Source: Candidatus Gastranaerophilales bacterium (GTDB lineage: Bacteria > Cyanobacteriota > Vampirovibrionia > Gastranaerophilales > Gastranaerophilaceae). Taken from it: DNA of 51,390 bases. Below are positions 46,509 through 51,390 of the stretch, in pieces. Each line of letters opens with the position of its first letter. Position 1 is the stretch's first letter. The notes under the pieces were generated by a model that had not been told where the DNA came from, searched no databases, and saw nothing but the letters and a program-made list of their open reading frames with translations. The stretch covers positions 1 to 51,390 of the forward strand of contig CALUSB010000013.1 in the NCBI GenBank assembly GCA_944323335.1. Direction: 5' to 3'. The position numbers and the translations under genes are program-made.

Positions 46509-48032
46509 ATGGTAGTAAAAATCACAACTGCAACGCTTATAGGGCTTGAGGCGTATAAAATAGATGTTGAGGTAGATGTTCTAAATTCTCTTCCTCAAGT
46601 TGCAATAATAGGACTTGGAGATACTGCAATTAGCGAGGCAAAAGAGCGCCTGCGTCTTGCAATTAAAAACTCTTCTTACGATTTTCCCCAGACAAAAGTT
46701 GTCATAAACCTTGCCCCTGCCGATTTAAAAAAAGAAGGTACAAGTTATGACCTTGCAATGGCGGTCGGGATTTTAACAAAAGAAAATATTATAAAAAATA
46801 TCCCCGATAATACGGCTTTTTTGGGCGAGCTATCACTTGACGGTTCAATACGCCCTGTTAGCGGTATTTTGCCAATAGTGTGCTCATTGGCTGATTTGGG
46901 TATAAAAAAAGTCATTTTGCCTTATCAAAACCTAAAAGAAGCCAGTTTTGTAGAGGGTGTTGAGTCTTTGGGGGCAAAGAATTTAAACGAGCTTGTAAGT
47001 TTTTTAAACAACGAGGGCAATTTGCACACTCTTTCTCAAAAGGTTGATGATTTTTTATCAATAGAAGACAATTTTGAGATTGATTTTAAACATGTTAAAG
47101 GGCAAAAAAATGCAAAATACGCTCTTGAAATTGCAGCCTCAGGAGCGCACAATGTCCTTATGTGCGGAGTCCCAGGCTCCGGTAAAACCATGCTTTCAAA
47201 AGCTTTTGTATCGATTTTGCCCCCGCTTGAGAAAAGTGAGGCTATAGAGCTTACAAAAATATACTCAGCTTCAGGTCTGCTTGATTATGATAAACCGCTT
47301 ATCTCAACGCGTCCGTTTCGCTCTCCTCACCACAGTGCTTCAGCTGTCGGGATAATAGGCGGCGGCACAAAAGTGCGCGCGGGTGAGATAACATTAGCGC
47401 ACAGGGGAGTGTTATTTTTAGATGAGATGGTAGAGTTCCCCCGTCAGGTGCTTGAGGTTTTAAGGCAGCCTCTTGAGGATGGGTTTGTGACGATTTCTCG
47501 CGCGTCAGGAAGTGTAAAGTATCCCGCCAATTTTATTTTGCTTGCCGCTATGAATCCTTGCCCCTGCGGGTTTTTAGGCGACCCAAAGAAACACTGCTCC
47601 TGCAGCGATTTTCAAATAAAGCGTTACCGTTCTCGTCTTTCAGGGCCGCTATTAGATAGGATTGACCTTCAAATTGAAGTTGCAAGATTGAGCGAAGATG
47701 AACTTATAAATATAAAAGAAGATGCTGAGAGCTCTTGTGAAATAAGAAAAAGAGTGATTGTCGCAAGAAAAATTCAAATTGAAAGATACAAAAATGACGG
47801 CATTTTAACAAACTCAGAGCTTAGCGCAAAGCTTGTTAAAAAGTATTGCAAGATTGATAGCGAGTCAGAAAAAATGCTAAAATTTGCCATATCAAAATTT
47901 AACCTCTCGGCAAGAGCATACGAGAGAATTTTAAAAATTTCGCGCACAATAGCAGATATAGAAAACAGGGAAAATATTGACTCAAGCCATATTGCAAAAG
48001 CGCTGCAGTTTAGAGGCATTAGCGAAGTATAA
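46509..48032 (+). CDS. comM: ComM/YifB family Mg-chelatase-like AAA+ ATPase
   Basis: Hexameric helicase known in Vibrio and Haemophilus to help branch migration during natural transformation. The 507-aa protein has an N-terminal Lon-protease-like fold (ATLIGLEAYKIDVEVDV... SYDLAMAVGILT) without an obvious catalytic Ser-Lys pair. The AAA+ core has Walker A GVPGSGKTML (about 217-226) and Walker B GVLFLDEMVEF. A Cys-rich insert (CPCGFLGDPKKHCSC) and a C-terminal Mg_chelatase_C domain follow. It suggests a DNA uptake or recombination function; other competence genes are not in the window. Confidence 0.93.
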   Translation: MVVKITTATLIGLEAYKIDVEVDVLNSLPQVAIIGLGDTAISEAKERLRLAIKNSSYDFPQTKVVINLAPADLKKEGTSYDLAMAVGILTKENIIKNIPDNTAFLGELSLDGSIRPVSGILPIVCSLADLGIKKVILPYQNLKEASFVEGVESLGAKNLNELVSFLNNEGNLHTLSQKVDDFLSIEDNFEIDFKHVKGQKNAKYALEIAASGAHNVLMCGVPGSGKTMLSKAFVSILPPLEKSEAIELTKIYSASGLLDYDKPLISTRPFRSPHHSASAVGIIGGGTKVRAGEITLAHRGVLFLDEMVEFPRQVLEVLRQPLEDGFVTISRASGSVKYPANFILLAAMNPCPCGFLGDPKKHCSCSDFQIKRYRSRLSGPLLDRIDLQIEVARLSEDELINIKEDAESSCEIRKRVIVARKIQIERYKNDGILTNSELSAKLVKKYCKIDSESEKMLKFAISKFNLSARAYERILKISRTIADIENRENIDSSHIAKALQFRGISEV

Positions 48033-48050
48033 ACTGCCCGCTTGGCTAAA

Positions 48051-48079
48051 TTGAATTTTATTTTGCTAACATATATAAT
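48051..48079 (+). promoter_or_regulatory. Promoter of the thioredoxin-ccdA pair
   Basis: TTGAAT (48051-48056), a 17-bp spacer and a perfect TATAAT (48074-48079). The start site should fall near 48086. AAAGG lies just before the ATG at 48107. Confidence 0.7.
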
Positions 48080-48106
48080 TTAGGGGTATTTTAAGAAAGG
48101 TTAAAT

Positions 48107-48502
48107 ATGAAAAATTGGATTATAGTTTTATTAATTTTTGCAATACCTTTGGGTTTATATGCTTATCTTGAGTCAAATGCTCTTGATGCTCGCGCAAAAG
48201 AAGAAGTAAGTGCACAAAACGGAAAAGCAAAAGTTATTAAGTTCTACTCTCCTATGTGTTCAGATTGTAAAAAAGTTTCAAAAGAGATGGTGGGTATAGT
48301 AGAGGATTATAAAGACGCCGTTACTTTTGAAGAAATTAACGTGTCAGAGCAAACGGATAAAAATAAGGCTTTAATTAAAAAATATAAAATAACTCTTGTA
48401 CCTACGCTTATTTTTGAAACAAAAGACGGAAAGACATTTAAAAAAGTCGAAGGTTTCATTGAAGATGATGAAATTGAGAGCAATATCGTAAACATCAAGT
48501 AG
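48107..48502 (+). CDS. Membrane-anchored thioredoxin-like protein
   Basis: The 131-aa protein has an N-terminal membrane anchor (about 3-21) followed by a thioredoxin fold. The active site is FYSPMCSDCKK (CxxC, Cys51 and Cys54), and the cis-Pro is in YKITLVPTLIF. The fold faces the outside of the membrane if the anchor is uncleaved. It lies 7 bp before the ccdA-like gene, whose product would supply its electrons. The pair probably keeps extracytoplasmic thiols reduced. It could serve cytochrome c maturation, but no such genes are nearby. Confidence 0.85.
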   Translation: MKNWIIVLLIFAIPLGLYAYLESNALDARAKEEVSAQNGKAKVIKFYSPMCSDCKKVSKEMVGIVEDYKDAVTFEEINVSEQTDKNKALIKKYKITLVPTLIFETKDGKTFKKVEGFIEDDEIESNIVNIK

Positions 48503-48509
48503 GTAAAAA

Positions 48510-49226
48510 ATGGAAGCTTTTGTCGCTAATTTAACAACATATATAAAGACGCAGGAATTTTCCTATCTTTTTCTTTTAATTTCATTTTTAGGAGGTGTCA
48601 TTGCGTCTTTGTCGCCCTGCTCACTATCGGTTTTGCCTATTGTTGTGGGTTATGTCGGCGGATACAGTGAAGAGTCGGGCTTTAAGACTTTTTTGCAGCT
48701 GCTTTCTTTTGTTGTAGGCTTATCTTTCGTACTTACAATAGTTGGCGTCATTTGCGCTCTTGGCGGCAGAGCTTTTGTATCAATAGGCGGGGCGTATTGG
48801 GTAATAATTATAGCGTCTGTTATTTTGCTCTTTGGTTTAAATCTGACGGGGCTTATAGAGTTTAATTTTCCCGTAATAGTAAAGAAAATGCCAAAGGGCG
48901 ATGCGCATAGTTTGTTTATTTACCCTTTTATTTTAGGCTCGCTTTTTGCGCTTGCCGCAACACCTTGCTCAACTCCTATTCTTGTCGGCATTATGAGTTT
49001 TGCATCTCTTAGTGCAAACCTTGTATATGCTGCTTTTATGCTGTTTATGTTTTCTTTGGGGCAAGGAGTTATTATAGTTCTTGCAGGGGTATTTACTTCG
49101 TTTGTTAAAAAAGCCCGTCTGTTTTCAAATGTTTCAGAAATATTTATGAAGATAATGGGCGTTATTCTTGTCATTTGTGCGTTTATTATTTATTTAAGCG
49201 TATTTTCTAAGTTTTTGAATAATTAA
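48510..49226 (+). CDS. ccdA: CcdA/DsbD-family membrane thiol-disulfide transporter
   Basis: Moves reducing equivalents from cytoplasmic thioredoxin across the membrane. The 238-aa protein has six hydrophobic segments and the two essential Cys in ASLSPCSLSVLPIVVGYVGGY (near residue 37) and AATPCSTPILVG (near residue 156), in pseudo-symmetric positions as in CcdA. GTAGG precedes the ATG. The thioredoxin upstream is its likely partner. Confidence 0.92.
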   Translation: MEAFVANLTTYIKTQEFSYLFLLISFLGGVIASLSPCSLSVLPIVVGYVGGYSEESGFKTFLQLLSFVVGLSFVLTIVGVICALGGRAFVSIGGAYWVIIIASVILLFGLNLTGLIEFNFPVIVKKMPKGDAHSLFIYPFILGSLFALAATPCSTPILVGIMSFASLSANLVYAAFMLFMFSLGQGVIIVLAGVFTSFVKKARLFSNVSEIFMKIMGVILVICAFIIYLSVFSKFLNN

Positions 49227-49305
49227 TTTTTTGTTAATAATTCCTCCATGCAAAGAAAAAAATTATATGATTTACTCATAAAGTTGAAAAAAGGAGGATA
49301 ATACC

Positions 49306-49596
49306 ATGACAACAATTAAACCGTTGGCAGACAAAATCGTGATTAAGGTTATCGACGATGTAGAAAAAACATCAGGCGGTATTTTTATACCCGACAGTGC
49401 AAAAGAAAAACCCCAAAAAGGTGAAGTAATTGCAGTTGGCCCGGGTAAATTCAACGACAACGGAACAAGAGAGGAAATGGATGTTAAAGTTGCAGATAAA
49501 GTTTTATTTGCAAAATATTCAGGTACAGATGTAAAAATCGACGAAGTTGAGTATAAAATTCTCTCTGTAAAAGACGTATTGGCAATTATTGAGTAA
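49306..49596 (+). CDS. groES: Co-chaperonin GroES
   Basis: Lid of the GroEL folding chamber. At 96 aa it begins [13 protein letters not shown] and includes the mobile loop [35 protein letters not shown] precedes the ATG. No CIRCE repeat is visible in the 79 bp upstream, so HrcA control is not supported by the sequence shown. Confidence 0.98.
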   Translation: MTTIKPLADKIVIKVIDDVEKTSGGIFIPDSAKEKPQKGEVIAVGPGKFNDNGTREEMDVKVADKVLFAKYSGTDVKIDEVEYKILSVKDVLAIIE

Positions 49597-49612
49597 CTTT
49601 GTACAGAGTGAA

Positions 49613-49643
49613 GTCTTGAGCTTTCGTTGAGAAAGCAAAAGAC
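49613..49643 (+). other. Hairpin in the groES-groEL spacer
   Basis: A 5-bp outer stem (49613-49617 with 49639-49643), a 2x2 internal loop, a 6-bp inner stem (49620-49625 with 49631-49636) and a 5-nt loop. There is no T-run, so it is not a terminator. It may be an mRNA processing or stability element that sets the GroES:GroEL ratio. Confidence 0.4.
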
Positions 49644-49689
49644 GAAACTGTTGGTAATTTTAACCGAATGATAATATAAGGAGATATAA

Positions 49690-51339
<1,650 letters not shown>

Positions 51340-51363
51340 TTTCCAAAACGTAGTTTTTTCCAT

Positions 51364-51381
51364 ACGTGGCTTGTGCCACGT
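51364..51381. other. Hairpin after groEL
   Basis: A perfect 7-bp stem with a 4-nt loop follows groEL, but the next bases are A-rich and no T-run follows on the plus strand within the window. It could be part of a terminator or of a repeated element cut off by the window end. Confidence 0.35.
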
Positions 51382-51390
51382 TAGAAAAAA

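Noticed and set aside
49227..49305. CIRCE element before groES
   Set aside because: No TTAGCACTC-type inverted repeat is present in this interval.
51364..51381. groEL terminator
   Set aside because: The hairpin is real, but no T-run follows before the window ends, so I list it only as a hairpin.

Overview
Organism. The window looks like a chromosomal segment of a non-photosynthetic basal cyanobacterium, most likely Candidatus Gastranaerophilales (Melainabacteria/Vampirovibrionia). This is inference. The main support is an ATP synthase operon with the cyanobacterial subunit order a-c-b'-b-delta-alpha-gamma, two b-type subunits and no adjacent beta/epsilon genes, found in an AT-rich genome that also carries flagellar and chemotaxis genes and shows no photosynthesis genes.

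Layout. 1-375 holds a GC-rich tandem repeat. 376-5054 (+) carries a short alpha-glucan phosphorylase-like protein, lysS and a lineage-type membrane-anchored protein. 5051-7199 (-) carries ftsZ and xerD. 7425-9809 (+) carries a GDP-fucose synthase and glnA. 9845-14819 (-) is the ATP synthase operon. 15146-23664 (+) is a compact run in which a NarL-type response regulator and a soluble histidine kinase lead directly into flgB-flgC-fliE-fliF-fliG-fliH-fliI. Then follow ribosomal protein S1 (-) and two translationally coupled WYL-type regulators (+). 26755-34731 is a chemosensory locus of two divergent arms: (-) MCP, CheA-REC, HD protein and TPR protein; (+) a REC/degenerate-GGDEF protein and a twin-CheW protein. 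Next is a DUF115/Maf-type flagellin glycosylation gene (-), two envelope proteins of unknown function, lspA, an RluA-family pseudouridine synthase and a LapA-like membrane protein (+), trkA-trkH (-), gyrB (+), a kinase-fold protein (-), comM, a thioredoxin-ccdA pair, and groES-groEL (+).

How it works together. Basal body and export genes, a two-component pair, a CheA/CheW/MCP signalling core and a probable flagellin glycosyltransferase lie within about 20 kb, so the middle of the window is a motility island. No cheR, cheB or separate cheY is present in the window, and the only MCP has no extracytoplasmic sensor domain. The rest is housekeeping.

Gene packing is tight. Five convergent gene pairs overlap or nearly touch at their 3' ends. 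At least five genes (xerD, fcl, the DUF115 gene, trkA, comM) have a -10-like hexamer 6-8 nt before the start codon and no visible Shine-Dalgarno, which suggests leaderless transcripts. No tRNA, rRNA, CRISPR array or insertion sequence was recognised. The best leads for something new are the chemosensory arrangement, the phosphorylase lacking its PLP lysine, the leaderless promoter class and the kinase-fold protein.
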